Part shown: positions 28,233 through 37,979 of the stretch, piece by piece
Layout of the letters: every line of letters starts with the position of its first letter
Position numbering within the stretch: the first letter of the stretch is position 1
NCBI GenBank assembly: GCA_963715285.1
Contig: CAVQRU010000002.1
Span: forward strand, 62,001-126,000
Origin: Sva-07 sp963715285
GTDB taxonomy: Bacteria; Actinomycetota; Acidimicrobiia; Acidimicrobiales; Ilumatobacteraceae
Reading direction: 5' to 3'
DNA length: 64,000 nt
The notes under the pieces: model-generated
What the model was told of the DNA's origin: nothing
What the model saw: the letters and a program-made list of their open reading frames with translations, nothing else
Databases searched by the model: none
Program-made: the position numbers and the translations under genes

Positions 28233-29185
28233 ACGCCGCCGCCGGGCCGACGCGCCGGGTGGGCATCGATGTCGGGGGCACCAAGGCGCAGGGTGTCGCG
28301 CTCGGTCTCGACGGCGAGCTGCTCGCCACCGCCCACCGCCTGACGCCACGCGGCGACGACAGCCTCGGTCCGTTGATCGACGTGCTCGTCGACCTGGCGC
28401 GCGAACTCGGTGAGGACGGCAGCCTCGGCGTCGGCGTCCCGGGGCTGGTGACCCGGGCCGGGGTGCTGCGAGCCGCCCCCAACCTCGACGGCGTGGCCGA
28501 CTTCGACGTCGCCCGACTGCTGTCGGATCGGGTAGGTGCACCGGTCGCCGTCGACAACGACGCCACGTGCGCCACGATCGCCGAGTGGCAGCTCGGAGCA
28601 GCGGTCGGGACCGACAACATGATGCTCGTCACGCTTGGCACCGGGATCGGCGGAGGACTGGTCGCGAACGGGACCGTGCTGCGTGGGATGAACGGGTTCG
28701 CCGGGGAGTTCGGCCACATGGTGGTCGATCCCGACGGCCCGCGGTGCCCGTGCGGTCGACGAGGTTGTTGGGAGCGCTACGCCTCCGGGTCGGGGCTCGC
28801 GATGCTCGCGCGGGAGGCCGCAACCGGACGCCGGCTGCACGACGTGGTGCGTCACGCCGGCGGCGACCCACAGGCCGTGCGTGGCGAGCACGTGCAGGCG
28901 GCCGCGAGAGAGGGCGATCCCGAGGCGCTTGCGGTCATCGACGAGTTCGCTCGATGGGTGGCCCTGGGCCTGTCGAACCTGACGAACGCCTTCGACCCGG
29001 AGATGTTCGTCCTCGGAGGTGGCTTGGCGGCCGGCGCCGACCTCTACCTCGATCCGATCGTGCACTGGTTCGGTGAGCTGTTGTACCAACCGCATCTGCG
29101 TCCGCTGCCGCGTGTCGAGTTCGCCAGGTGGGGGCCGCTCGCGGGCGCCGTCGGCGCAGCGTTGCTTCCCGCCTACCCGCGCTGA
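28229..29185 (+). CDS. glk: ROK-family glucokinase
   Basis: 318 residues from GTG 28229. Motifs: VGIDVGGTKAQGVAL (ATP site, about 11-25), VAVDNDATCATIAEW with the catalytic Asp, LGTGIGGGLV, and the ROK zinc motif CPCGRRGCWERYAS. It phosphorylates glucose to glucose-6-phosphate, using ATP or polyphosphate. It is translationally coupled to the SRPBCC gene and ends the operon that started with the NYN gene region. It converges on the pyrophosphatase gene with only 19 bases between. Confidence 0.92.
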   Translation: MNAAAGPTRRVGIDVGGTKAQGVALGLDGELLATAHRLTPRGDDSLGPLIDVLVDLARELGEDGSLGVGVPGLVTRAGVLRAAPNLDGVADFDVARLLSDRVGAPVAVDNDATCATIAEWQLGAAVGTDNMMLVTLGTGIGGGLVANGTVLRGMNGFAGEFGHMVVDPDGPRCPCGRRGCWERYASGSGLAMLAREAATGRRLHDVVRHAGGDPQAVRGEHVQAAAREGDPEALAVIDEFARWVALGLSNLTNAFDPEMFVLGGGLAAGADLYLDPIVHWFGELLYQPHLRPLPRVEFARWGPLAGAVGAALLPAYPR

Positions 29186-29204
29186 CCCGTAGCGACGGAA
29201 CTCG

Positions 29205-29708
29205 TCAGTGGGGGATGTAGTTCGCGCGGGCCTGGTTGATCTCGCGCCAAGCAGCCGCCCGGTCGCCCGTGCCCTGGCTGGAGGAGTGCTTGTCGGGCTC
29301 CAATGCCTTGTAGACGTTGAAGAAGTGCTCGATCTCCTCGACGAGCTGGTGGGGGAGGCCCGACAGCTCGTTGACGTTCTCGAAGCGGGGTTCGCGTGGC
29401 GGTACGCAGATCAACTTGGCGTCCTCGCCGGCCTCGTCACGCATGTAGAGCACACCGATCGGTCGGCACTCGACGATCACGCCCGGAAACACCGGATCCT
29501 CGAGCAGGACGAGCGCATCGAGCGGGTCGCCGTCGCCTGCGAGGGTGTCGGGGAGGAATCCGTAGTCGGCCGGGTAGGTCGTGGCAGTGAAGAGCCGGCG
29601 GTCGAGGTAGACGCGTCCGTCCTCGTGGTCGATCTCGTACTTGTTGCGGCTTCCACGGGGGATCTCGATGACGACGTGGATGCAATCGGGGGCTGGTGTC
29701 TTGGGCAT
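29205..29708 (-). CDS. ppa: inorganic pyrophosphatase, family I
   Basis: 167 residues from ATG 29708. The signature DGDPLDALVL carries the metal-binding aspartates; VVIEIPRGSRNKYEID and RVYLDRRLFTATTYPADYGF are the other family blocks. It hydrolyses pyrophosphate to drive biosynthetic reactions. The length is typical of bacterial enzymes. A start at 29720 (MLGAMPKT) is in frame, but the GGGAG just before the chosen ATG favours 29708. It is transcribed divergently from the aminotransferase gene, with about 54 bases between starts. Confidence 0.96.
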   Translation of the reverse strand: MPKTPAPDCIHVVIEIPRGSRNKYEIDHEDGRVYLDRRLFTATTYPADYGFLPDTLAGDGDPLDALVLLEDPVFPGVIVECRPIGVLYMRDEAGEDAKLICVPPREPRFENVNELSGLPHQLVEEIEHFFNVYKALEPDKHSSSQGTGDRAAAWREINQARANYIPH

Positions 29709-29762
29709 TGCTCCCAGCATCGCACACGTCATCACCAATGCGGGCGAGATACCCTCACGGGG

Positions 29763-30969
29763 ATGGAGTTCCGGCGCATCGAGAATCTGCCCCCGTACGT
29801 CTTTTCGATCATCAACGGTCTGAAGATCGAGGCACGTCGTGCCGGGGCCGACGTGGTCGACCTCGGTTTCGGCAACCCCGACATCCCGTCGCCGCAGATC
29901 GCCGTCGACAAGCTCGCCGAGGCGGCCCGCAACCCCAAGAACCATCGGTACTCGTTGAGCCGCGGGTCTGCCCAAGCTCCGCGAGGCGATCGCCGGGTAC
30001 TACAAGAACAAGTGGGACGTCGACCTCGACCCCGAGCTCGAGATCACCAACACGATCGGTTCGAAGGAGGGCTTCAGCCACCTGATGTGGGTGCTGCTCG
30101 ACCGGGGCGATGCGGCGATCGTGCCGAGCCCGAGCTACCCGATCCACATCTACGGCCCGCTGTTCGCCGGCGCCGACCTGCGCCAGGTGCCGATGCGGTT
30201 CCTCGCCGATCCCGATCAGCGTGAGCACTTCGCCGACGACTTCATGGACAGTCTCCAGACGGCGTGGGACGTCGGTTGGCCCAAGCCGCGCGTGCTCGTG
30301 ATCTCGTTCCCGCACAACCCGACCGGCGCGGCGGTCGACCTGCCGTTCATGCAGCGTGTGGTCGACTTCTGTCGCGAGCACGAGATGATCGTCGTGCACG
30401 ACTTCGCGTACGCCGACGTCGGCTTCGACGGCCATCAGCCGCCGAGCATCCTGCAGGCCGACGGGGCGAAGGAGTGCGCCGTCGAGCTCTACTCGATGAC
30501 CAAGAGCTTCTCGATGGCGGGATGGCGCAGCGCCTTCCTCCTCGGCAACGCCGAGGTGGTCCAAGCCCTGGTGAAACTCAAGAGCTACCTCGACTACGGC
30601 ATGTTCCAGCCCGTGCAGATCGCCGCGACGGTGACGATCAACGAGGCGCCGGACTTCCCGAAGGAGGTCTGTTCGATCTACGAGTCGCGCTGCGACGCGC
30701 TCATCGAGGGTCTGGGGCGCATCGGGTGGGACATCCCCAAGCCGGGCGGCTCGATGTTCGTCTGGGCGCCGATCCCGGAGCCGTACGCCGAGATGGATTC
30801 GGTGGAGTTCTGCTCGCTGATCGTGCGCGACGCCGACGTGGCGCTGTCGCCGGGTGTCGGCTTCGGTCCTGGCGGCGAGGGGTTCGTCCGGTTCGCGCTG
30901 ATCGAGAACGAGAAGCGCATCCAGCAGGCGATCCGCAACCTCAAGCGCGGCCTCCCGAAACTCGGCTGA
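29763..30969 (+). CDS. class I/II aminotransferase, DapL/AlaA-like (one frameshift)
   Basis: The product begins MEFRRIENLPPYVFSIIN. At about base 29968 an extra T in GGGTCTGCCC breaks the conserved GLPKLREAIAGYY; removing it joins the N-terminal ~68 residues to the rest in the right frame (about 401 residues in all). The PLP lysine is in SMTKSFSMAGWR, and SFPHNPTGAA and PKPGGSMFVWAP are standard fold-type I blocks. Relatives are annotated as LL-diaminopimelate or alanine/valine aminotransferase. Given the conservation on both sides, the indel looks like a sequence error. Confidence 0.85.
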
Positions 30970-31023
30970 CCGACCGCCGCGGCCCGCGCCGCCCGCCGGG
31001 ACCGACGCCAGGGCCACGAGGGG

Positions 31024-31875
31024 CTACAACGCCTCGAACACCCGGAGCAACGACGGGACCATGGCGATGATCATGAAGACCGGCAGGAAGCACAGGATGA
31101 TCGGGAAGATCATCTTGACGGTCAGTTTGGCCGCCTTCTCCTCGGTCCGCTGTGTCCGCTTGAGCCGCATCTCGGACGACTGGATGCGCAGGGTCTCGGC
31201 CATCGGCACGCCGTGCTTCTGAGCCTGCAGGAGTGCGGTCACCAACTGCCGGATCTCGGCGATCTGCGCACGGTCGGCCAGCGCTCGAAGTGCCTGGCCG
31301 CGAGGGACCCCGGCGCGGATGTCGCTCATCGTGTGGCGCAGTTCGTCGGTCAGCGGACCTTCGGTCGTCGCAGCGACCCGAGCGAGTGCGGCATCGAATC
31401 CGAGACCCGCCTCGACGCAGATCGTCAGCTGGTCGATCACGTCGGCGGCGTCCGACCGGATCCGGTCCTGACGTTGATCCCGCACGCTCAGGACCCAGTA
31501 GTCGGGGAGGAAGAACAACACGGCTGCGGCGATCAGTCCGAACAGCACCTGACCGTTGACCACGAGCACGAAGGCCGCCGACACTGCCAGCGTGATCTTG
31601 ATGCCCAGGATCCGTGACAGGTCGAGCCCCGCGGGATGTCCGGCTTGGACGAGATTGACCTCCAGGCCGTCGACGAGTGCATTCGGCAGCATCCGCCGGG
31701 TGCTCTGGCCGAGCTGTCGCATTGCGGTGACGAGCGGACTCGGGCGGGCGACCGATTCCGGCATCCCAGCGAGCAAGTTGCCACGGGCTGCCGAGGGCCG
31801 GGCGGTGAGCCCCCACCAGAACATGCCGACGGCGCCGACGAGCGCCATCGCTCCGAAGATCAGTACGAGTTCCAT
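31024..31875 (-). CDS. tadC: Tad pilus inner-membrane platform protein TadC
   Basis: 283 residues from ATG 31875 with GGAGG upstream. It has a T2SSF (GspF-like) domain between an N-terminal membrane helix (about 3-23), a hydrophobic pair at about 95-127 and a C-terminal one (KMIFPIILCFLPVFMIIAMV). The conserved CVEAGLGFDAAL and LVTALLQAQKHGVPMA are typical of TadC. With TadB it forms the inner-membrane platform on which the TadA ATPase drives Flp pilin assembly. It is the last gene of the operon, 19 bases after tadB. Confidence 0.92.
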   Translation of the reverse strand: MELVLIFGAMALVGAVGMFWWGLTARPSAARGNLLAGMPESVARPSPLVTAMRQLGQSTRRMLPNALVDGLEVNLVQAGHPAGLDLSRILGIKITLAVSAAFVLVVNGQVLFGLIAAAVLFFLPDYWVLSVRDQRQDRIRSDAADVIDQLTICVEAGLGFDAALARVAATTEGPLTDELRHTMSDIRAGVPRGQALRALADRAQIAEIRQLVTALLQAQKHGVPMAETLRIQSSEMRLKRTQRTEEKAAKLTVKMIFPIILCFLPVFMIIAMVPSLLRVFEAL

Positions 31876-31893
31876 CTGTTCACATCCTCCATG

Positions 31894-32751
31894 TCACAGT
31901 GCGACCGAGTTGACGATCTTGTGCACCCAGATCCCACCGAGGATCATGAGGATCCCGGCGAAGCAGAGTGCGATGAGACCGAGCCCGTAGGTCAGCAGTT
32001 CGAAATTGTCAGGATTGGTGCGCCATTGCCACACGAGCATCAGCAGCGGAAGCGCCATGAGGATCCGTGCGGACAACCGGCCCTCGGCCGTGAGCGTTCG
32101 GACCTGGCGGGCCATTCGTCCGCGCTCGCGAATCGTGGCGCCGACGGTGTGGAGGACCTCCGACAGATTTCCGCCGGTTTCCCGGTTGATGTCGATTGCT
32201 GCGACCACCCACTCGAGATCCTTGCTCTGCATGCGCTGGGCGAGCGCACGCATCGAGTCCGACAGGTCGCGGCCCATCCGTGCCTCGACCAGGACGTGGC
32301 TGAACTCGCTCCGGGCGGGCTCCTCGGCTTCCTCGGCCACCGACTCGAGCGCCTGGGTGAGACCGAAGCCGCTGCGAAGTGCAGTGGTCACCAACTGGAG
32401 GACGTCGGGCAGCTGGTCGGCGAACGCCGCCCGGCGCTTGGCCTCAGCCCGGCGAACGTAGAACCGAGCGGCGAAACCCACTCCGACTGCAACGAGCACG
32501 CCGACCAGCGGTCCGACGAGCGCAAGACCGACGAGCCCGGCCACGACGGCGACGACGCCGACCGTCGCCACGAACTCGGCGGGTTTCGCCGAGATGTCGG
32601 CCACGGCCAGGGCGGTGCCCAGATCGGTTCGCTTCCCGTGGCGCTCGAGCGCTTCCTCGATCGCCGACATCGTCCGCATGCCGATGTCCGACGCGCTGCG
32701 CGGTTTGTTGGTGCCCAGCCGGGTCTTCGACACACGCTCACGGGGAAACAA
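31894..32751 (-). CDS. tadB: Tad pilus platform protein TadB (possibly C-terminal half of a VWA-TadB fusion)
   Basis: The T2SSF domain (LVTTALRSGFGLTQALESVA, MGRDLSDSMRALAQRM, ETGGNLSEVLHTVG) lies between membrane helices at ~65-95 and near the C-terminus (FAGILMILGGIWVHKI). As an independent gene it would have to start with TTG 32751 inside the end of the VWA gene, with no ribosome-binding site; the neighbouring VWA protein ends in a membrane helix GLFLIGLLLV exactly where this one begins FPRERVSKTR. Removing one T in the overlap makes one continuous VWA-TM-TadB protein, a layout I recall from actinobacterial Tad loci. Two overlapping genes or one broken by an indel are both possible. Confidence 0.85.
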   Translation of the reverse strand: MFPRERVSKTRLGTNKPRSASDIGMRTMSAIEEALERHGKRTDLGTALAVADISAKPAEFVATVGVVAVVAGLVGLALVGPLVGVLVAVGVGFAARFYVRRAEAKRRAAFADQLPDVLQLVTTALRSGFGLTQALESVAEEAEEPARSEFSHVLVEARMGRDLSDSMRALAQRMQSKDLEWVVAAIDINRETGGNLSEVLHTVGATIRERGRMARQVRTLTAEGRLSARILMALPLLMLVWQWRTNPDNFELLTYGLGLIALCFAGILMILGGIWVHKIVNSVAL

Positions 32752-33555
32752 GCAACAGGCCGATCAGGAACAAGCCGGCGAAGATGCCCGCTGCACCCAA
32801 CAACAGCCACGTCGACGATGTCGACGCCTCGACGGCCGGGGTGGCGACGGTCGGGGCGGCCGCCGCCGGGACGACCGACGGGGTCGGCGACGTCACGGCG
32901 GGCGCGGCGACCGTGGTCGGCGGCGTGGTCGGCGGGACCGTACTCGGGACCGTGACCGACTCGATCACCTCCACCACCAGTCCCGCCACTCGTGCGAACG
33001 CCGCTGAGACGCCCGCTGCGTCGTCGGCCGCGGTGACCGCGCCGAGCGCAGTCAGGCCGTCGAGGTCGGTCTCCGAGGTGGTGAGGCTGATGGCCTCGAT
33101 CTGCAGACCCTCGGCGGATGCGATCGCATCGTCCAAGGTGGCCAGGCTTCCTTCGTCCTTACCGTCGGAGAGCACCACGAGGACCTTGTGGTCGACGGTC
33201 GGTGTGAAGTGTCGACTCGCCATGACGACCAGGTCGTACAGCGCGGTGTCGCCACCGGTCGTGATCGAAGCGATCTGTGTCGTGAGCACCGAGCGGTCGG
33301 TGGTCGGGGGCGACAACACCGTGACGGTGTCGGCGAAGGTCTCGAGACCGATGGCGACGTCCGCCGGCATCGAGCAACGAATTCGTTGGCGGCCGCCTTG
33401 GCGGCGTCGATGGCATCGTTCATGCTCCCGGAGGTGTCGATGGCGAGAATGACCTCGACATCTTCGGAGGCCTGGGCGCGAACATCGGTGCCGAGCGAGA
33501 CGACCGCCAACCCGCCGAGCAGCAGCGGAACGAGGAACTGCATCGGCCGCTTCAT
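32738..33555 (-). CDS. VWA-domain protein of the Tad locus (one frameshift)
   Basis: From ATG 33555, which overlaps the tadA stop (ATGA), a signal peptide (LVPLLLGGLAVVSLG, cleaved near VRA) leads into a von Willebrand A domain with the MIDAS motif LAIDTSGSMNDA. At about base 33369 the sense changes frame and continues MPADVAIGLETFADTV, then LVVLSDGKDEGS and a Pro/Thr/Ala linker, ending in a membrane helix. A missing base after GTTGCTCG explains the break. VWA domains at Tad loci are thought to act in extracellular adhesion or assembly. The end runs into tadB; see that entry for the possible fusion. Confidence 0.8.
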
Positions 33556-34904
33556 CGCACCCACCCCTCGCCGCCGGTGAACAGCCCGGCGGGCAGTGTC
33601 ACGTTTCGCTGGCCGAGCTCCTCGACGAACTCGGGCCGGACGCCGGTCGGGACCAGTGCCCCGACCTTGTGGTCGTAGCGGAAGATGTCCTGCAACGTGA
33701 TGATCTCACCCTCCATGCCGACCACCTCGGTGAGGTGGCTGACGCGTCGTGAGCCGTCTCGGGCCCGTTCGATCTGGACGATGAGGTTCAGCGCCGACGA
33801 GATCTGCTCACGGATCGCCCTGGTGGGCAGGTCGTAACCGGCCATCAACACCATCGTCTCCAACCGCGACAGGGCGTCGCGAGGGGCGTTGGCGTGGACG
33901 GTCGTCAGTGAGCCGTCGTGGCCGGTGTTCATCGCCTGGAGCATGTCGAGCGCCTCGGCGCCACGGACCTCGCCGATGATGATCCGGTCGGGACGCATGC
34001 GCAGTGCGTTGCGGACCAGGTCGCGAATGGTGACCTCGCCGTTGCCCTCGGTGTTCTGTGGCCGAGCCTCGAGACGGATCACGTGTTCCTGGTGCAACTG
34101 GAGTTCCACCGCGTCCTCGATGGTGACGATGCGGTCGGTGCGGGGCACGAAGCTCGACAGGACGTTCAGCAGGGTCGTCTTGCCGGTTCCGGTACCTCCG
34201 GACACGAGGATGTTCATGCCGCCCTCCACCGAGGCGGCGAGCACCGATGCGATCGCGTCGGTGAACGTCCCCATCGCGATCAGGTCGGTCACGGTGAAGG
34301 GATCCTTGGCGAACTTCCGGATCGTGAGGATCGAGCCGTCCAGCGACAGCGGCGGCACGATCACGTTGACGCGTGATCCGTCCGCGAGGCGAGCATCGAC
34401 CATCGGTGAGGATTCGTCGATTCGGCGACCGACCGACGACACGATGCGCTCGATGACCCGGCGCAGGTGTTCTTCGGACATGAACCGCACCGTGGTCCGC
34501 TCGAGGACGCCGGCACGCTCGACGTAGATGTTGTTGCTGCCGTTGACCATCACCTCGCTGACCGTCGGGTCGTCGAGGAACTGCTCGAGGGGTCCGAGGC
34601 CCATGACGTCACGGGCGATGTCGCGGACGAGCACCTGGCGTTCCTGCGGCGACAGCGCCGACTCCCGGGCGTCCATGAGCTTGCTGATCTCGGTCATGAC
34701 GACCGTCTGCATCTGCTCCTCGTTCGTCGCCTCGAAGAGTCGGGTGCCGAGTCGTTGGAAGAGTGCTTCGTGCACCTTCGCCTTGAAGTCGTCGAGCCCG
34801 TCGACCGTGATGTTCTGCACCGGTGCCGGCTTCCAGGTGTGCGCCACGTCACCTCGCTGGACCGCTGCCTGTTGCGCCTGGCTGATGCGTTCGCCGACGC
34901 TCAT
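33552..34904 (-). CDS. tadA: Tad pilus assembly ATPase TadA (CpaF)
   Basis: 450 residues from ATG 34904. The core shows Walker A SGGTGTGKTTLLN, the Asp box IVTIEDAVELQL, Walker B IIIGEVRGAEALDML, and the His box NTGHDGSLTTVHAN. It belongs to the secretion ATPase (GspE/VirB11) superfamily, CpaF branch, and powers polymerisation of Flp pilin through TadB/TadC. The N-terminal ~100 residues are the variable domain. It overlaps tadZ upstream and the VWA gene downstream by four bases each. The longer open frame beyond 34904 is only the shadow of tadZ. Confidence 0.95.
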   Translation of the reverse strand: MSVGERISQAQQAAVQRGDVAHTWKPAPVQNITVDGLDDFKAKVHEALFQRLGTRLFEATNEEQMQTVVMTEISKLMDARESALSPQERQVLVRDIARDVMGLGPLEQFLDDPTVSEVMVNGSNNIYVERAGVLERTTVRFMSEEHLRRVIERIVSSVGRRIDESSPMVDARLADGSRVNVIVPPLSLDGSILTIRKFAKDPFTVTDLIAMGTFTDAIASVLAASVEGGMNILVSGGTGTGKTTLLNVLSSFVPRTDRIVTIEDAVELQLHQEHVIRLEARPQNTEGNGEVTIRDLVRNALRMRPDRIIIGEVRGAEALDMLQAMNTGHDGSLTTVHANAPRDALSRLETMVLMAGYDLPTRAIREQISSALNLIVQIERARDGSRRVSHLTEVVGMEGEIITLQDIFRYDHKVGALVPTGVRPEFVEELGQRNVTLPAGLFTGGEGWVR

Positions 34905-35782
34905 CGCCGCCACCCCTTCCGAGCCGGCCGCGTCTCGGCGGGCGCATACAATTCGGCAAGGTGCTGGAGCTGTCTGGCGACTGCAGACTTGGGCTCGCTC
35001 GCCACGACCGGAGTGCCCAGGTTGAGTGAGAGCGGCACGTCTCGGCTCGACGGGATCGAGCAGGCGATCTTCATGCCCATGACATCCTCGGCATCGGACG
35101 GATCGAGGCCGACCTTGGAATCCGACCGATTCAGGATCAGCCGCCGTTCGGCGTCGATGCCGAGGTGGTCGAGCGCGTCGTGTGCCTTGCGCAGGCTGCG
35201 GATGCTGGTGACGTCGAGACTCGACACCAGCAGCACGTCGGTCGCGCACTCGAGCGCAGCGAGCGTGCGTTCGTCGAGTCCGGCCGGCGTGTCGACGATC
35301 ACGTAGTCGAAGCTCTCCGCGAGGAGTGGCAACACCTGCGACACGTGGGCGTGACCGATCGAGTCGGCATCGACCGGGTCAGTGGCCCCTGCGAGGACGA
35401 AGAGACCGTGCGACGACGATGTCAGGTGCAACTTGACGGTGGTGGCATCGATCTGGTTCGCACGAGCCAGCTGGGCGAGCGTGCGCTCCGGGGTCAGCGA
35501 CAGGGCGAGTCCGAGATCGCCGAACTGGACATCGAGGTCCACGGCGACGACGCGGCCGGGATGTCGTTGCGCCAGGGCGACGGCAAGGTTGGAGGACACG
35601 GCGGTCTTGCCGGAGCCGCCCTTGGGCGACACCACCACGATCACCTTGGTCCGGGACGTCGACGGGGCGAACCCGTCGGTCGTGACGGTCACACCCATGC
35701 TGCGAAGCGTCGCCGACACATCGACGAACAGCTCGGGTGGCATGTCGTGGCTGACGACCACGGTCGGGGTCTGCGTGTTCAT
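34901..35782 (-). CDS. tadZ: Tad locus MinD-like ATPase TadZ (CpaE)
   Basis: 293 residues from ATG 35782. The deviant Walker A motif VSPKGGSGKTAVSSN (about 50-64), VDLDVQFGDLGLAL and DYVIVDTPAGLDE mark a ParA/MinD-type ATPase; a short receiver-like N-terminus (about 1-40) precedes it, shorter than in classic CpaE. TadZ/CpaE directs the pilus machine to its place at the cell pole. Start and stop overlap both neighbours (TGATG, ATGA), so the operon is tightly coupled. Confidence 0.92.
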   Translation of the reverse strand: MNTQTPTVVVSHDMPPELFVDVSATLRSMGVTVTTDGFAPSTSRTKVIVVVSPKGGSGKTAVSSNLAVALAQRHPGRVVAVDLDVQFGDLGLALSLTPERTLAQLARANQIDATTVKLHLTSSSHGLFVLAGATDPVDADSIGHAHVSQVLPLLAESFDYVIVDTPAGLDERTLAALECATDVLLVSSLDVTSIRSLRKAHDALDHLGIDAERRLILNRSDSKVGLDPSDAEDVMGMKIACSIPSSRDVPLSLNLGTPVVASEPKSAVARQLQHLAELYAPAETRPARKGWRR

Positions 35783-36641
35783 CACTGCACCACCCGGAAC
35801 ATGTTGGCGAGGGTGACGGGACGTGTGCCGTCGTCGCCGACGCCGGCGGGGTCGAGTGACAACCAGACCCGTCCGAACTCGGTGGCGAACACGAATCGCT
35901 CCGACTCCTCCGGTGACATCGCCAGTGTGACCACGTACTGCGTTCCGCTCACCTGAGCGATCGTCGGCTCCTCGTCGTCCTCGGTGCTGGACGTGACCGG
36001 TGCGCTGGTCGTCTGCACGTTGGTCACGAGGACGTTGCGGAACTCCAGCCGGCTCATGTTCGGGGTCTTGGCCGGCCCGGTGGACTCCTCCGACGACGTC
36101 GCCTCGGCGGGCACCGAGCCGAAGGCGTCGAGGGCTGCGGGCTCCGCCGCATCGAGCGGCGTCGACGGCTCGCTGGACTACATCGCTGTCGAAGGGATCG
36201 AACGAGACGTACACCCCGACGAGATCGCCCTTCTGGAGTGCGCCGCCGACGGCGCGCTGCTGCCTCGAGCAGCGTGGAGATCTGCACCTTGTCGGTGACT
36301 TCGTCGGACACCGTCTCCTCGAGCCCGAGACGTGCGGCCAGCAGCTGGTCGCCGGGTTGGAGATCGCTCGCTGCGACCTGGTCGCCGATCGTGTCGAGAT
36401 CGGTGACTGCGCCGGTCTGCAGCAGACGTGCGGGCACCTGCTCGATCTCGACCGAGGACTTGATGGTGTCGGGGTCGGCGCCCTTCGGCACGAACTCGTC
36501 GACGACGTAGACGTCGACGAGTTCCTCCTGGGCCACCGCCTGGTCCTTGGCCGAGCGCACGTACGCCACCAGGGACACCGTTCCGACCAGGGCCAGGAGC
36601 AGTGCCGCAACCAGGCCGACGATTCGTCGTTTGTTCTTCAT
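35782..36641 (-). CDS. cpaB: SAF-domain pilus protein CpaB/RcpC (two frameshifts)
   Basis: From ATG 36641: a short basic N-terminus, one membrane helix (IVGLVAALLLALVGTVSLV), then a SAF domain beginning DVYVVDEFVPKGA and ending KVQISTLLEA. At about base 36255 the sense shifts to read QQRAVGGALQKGDLVGVYVS, and near 36150 it shifts again to AAEPAALDAFGS and the C-terminal NMSRLEFRNVLVTNVQ region. Repairing single-base changes yields one ~285-residue CpaB-like protein, a periplasmic or cell-wall-side component of the Tad pilus. With two indels it is either a damaged gene or a poorly read stretch. Confidence 0.75.
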
Positions 36642-36674
36642 TGTGCTGTGGTCCTTTTCGTAGAGAATTGATGG

Positions 36675-37571
36675 CTAGCTGGAGAGAGAGATCTTGGTGA
36701 CGCCGAAGTCGGCGCTCGGGCCGGGCGTGCCTCCCGTGTGGTTCCCGGCGGTGAAGTCACCCGGAGGCAGTTCTGCCCGATCTCCGTGTCGCAGTCGTTC
36801 TTGCCGAGCGTCCCGGCGGAGTCCCTGCGTGGAAGGAGTAACCCGTCACCCGGAAGATGGCGAACCCGACGATCGGATAGAGCTTGTTGCCCTGGCACCC
36901 GTCTCCGGACACGCCTCGTCGTCGTAGATCGGAATCAGGAGCTCCGCCGGAAGGTACGGAATGCAGCGGGATGATGTCCGGGGAACGGCGTTGCCGGGCT
37001 CCCGGAGCTCATGCCCGGGACCGAGCATCCGAACGGTGCACTCGACGTCGCAGTCGTTGCCGTCCAACTGGCCGAAGCCTCCGGGCCCCGACGCGCAGCC
37101 TGTCTGCTTCTTGGTGTCGGCAGGTAGATGGTGATGTCGTCGAGGCATCGACGGGGAGGCTTCGCCGCACTCGCAGTCGGCAGATGACGATGGGGAGGTC
37201 GTGGCCTTGCCGAGCGTTCCCCAGATCGCGGTCGCGCTGCGCTGCACTGCTCCGCCGGTCGTCTTCGGAAGGAACAGCCCGTCGACGTCCTTGGTCACGG
37301 TGATGCTGGCTTCGCCATCCCCGCAGGTCGGGGTGGTGATCGTCTGGCCGTCCTTGCGGTACGGCGAGTAGTCGGAGATCGGAGCACCCGTGAGGGCGCA
37401 GTCGGTGGCGACGGCGAGCGCGGTGGCATCGGCGCTGTTCTGCGCCGAGCGTGCGTTGACCACGTACTGGCCGACGTCGATCGCCAGTCCGGCACCGACG
37501 AAGATGACCGTGATGGCGAGAATCAGGAACAGCGTGGCGACGCCACGGTCGTCGCGATCGGATTCGGTCAT
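36675..37571 (-). CDS. TadG-like pilus protein (many frameshifts)
   Basis: ATG 37571 overlaps the tadE stop (ATGA). The first ~120 residues are intact: DDRGVATLFLILAITVIFVGAGLAIDV is a TadG-type membrane anchor, followed by ARSAQNSADATALAVA. After about base 37200 coding sense hops between frames roughly every 30-60 bases; fragments such as DDITIYLP, KKQTGCASGPGG, AELLIPIYDDEACPETG, CQGNKLYPIVGFAIF, CDTEIGQNCLR and finally PSADFGVTKISLSS with a TAG at 36675-36677 can be joined in order. About nine indels in 600 bases without stop codons in the correct reading suggest faulty sequence rather than old decay. The role is minor pilin or envelope anchoring. Confidence 0.7.
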
Positions 37572-37927
37572 CCACCGCATCGCATGGTGACCGTTTCCGT
37601 GATGGTCTCCGGGAGCAGATCGATCGGGATGAACGGGATGCTGCGCAGCGAGACGGTGTTGACGGCCTGGACCGTCACGAACTTGGTTGGATCGGTGGGG
37701 TCGGAACAGGCGGCACCGACGATTGCGGTGTCCGACGGCAGCGGCTGACTGAGCGCTGCTGCCCGTGCCCCGTCTCGGGCCAGACCGACGGTCTGGGTCT
37801 TGATACTGAGGAAGTTGCCGAGCACGACGGACCCGATGATGAGCCCGAGCAGGATCGGGAGCGCCAGAACGAGTTCGAGCGCAACGACACCTCGGTCGTC
37901 ATCCTGGGAATGCGGTGAGTGCTTCAT
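37568..37927 (-). CDS. tadE: TadE-like minor pilin
   Basis: 119 residues from ATG 37927. DDRGVVALELVLALPILLGLIIGSVV is a class III prepilin-like leader and hydrophobic stretch with the conserved glutamate, and FLSIKTQTVGLARDGARAAAL follows, typical of TadE. It is cut by the TadV prepilin peptidase and acts as a minor pilin needed for Flp assembly. The stop overlaps the start of the TadG-like gene. No frameshift is seen. Confidence 0.88.
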   Translation of the reverse strand: MKHSPHSQDDDRGVVALELVLALPILLGLIIGSVVLGNFLSIKTQTVGLARDGARAAALSQPLPSDTAIVGAACSDPTDPTKFVTVQAVNTVSLRSIPFIPIDLLPETITETVTMRCGG

Positions 37928-37979
37928 GAGCAGAGGGCCCCGATCGGGGGGAGGTCGACCCTCCCCCCGAAGAATCGGA

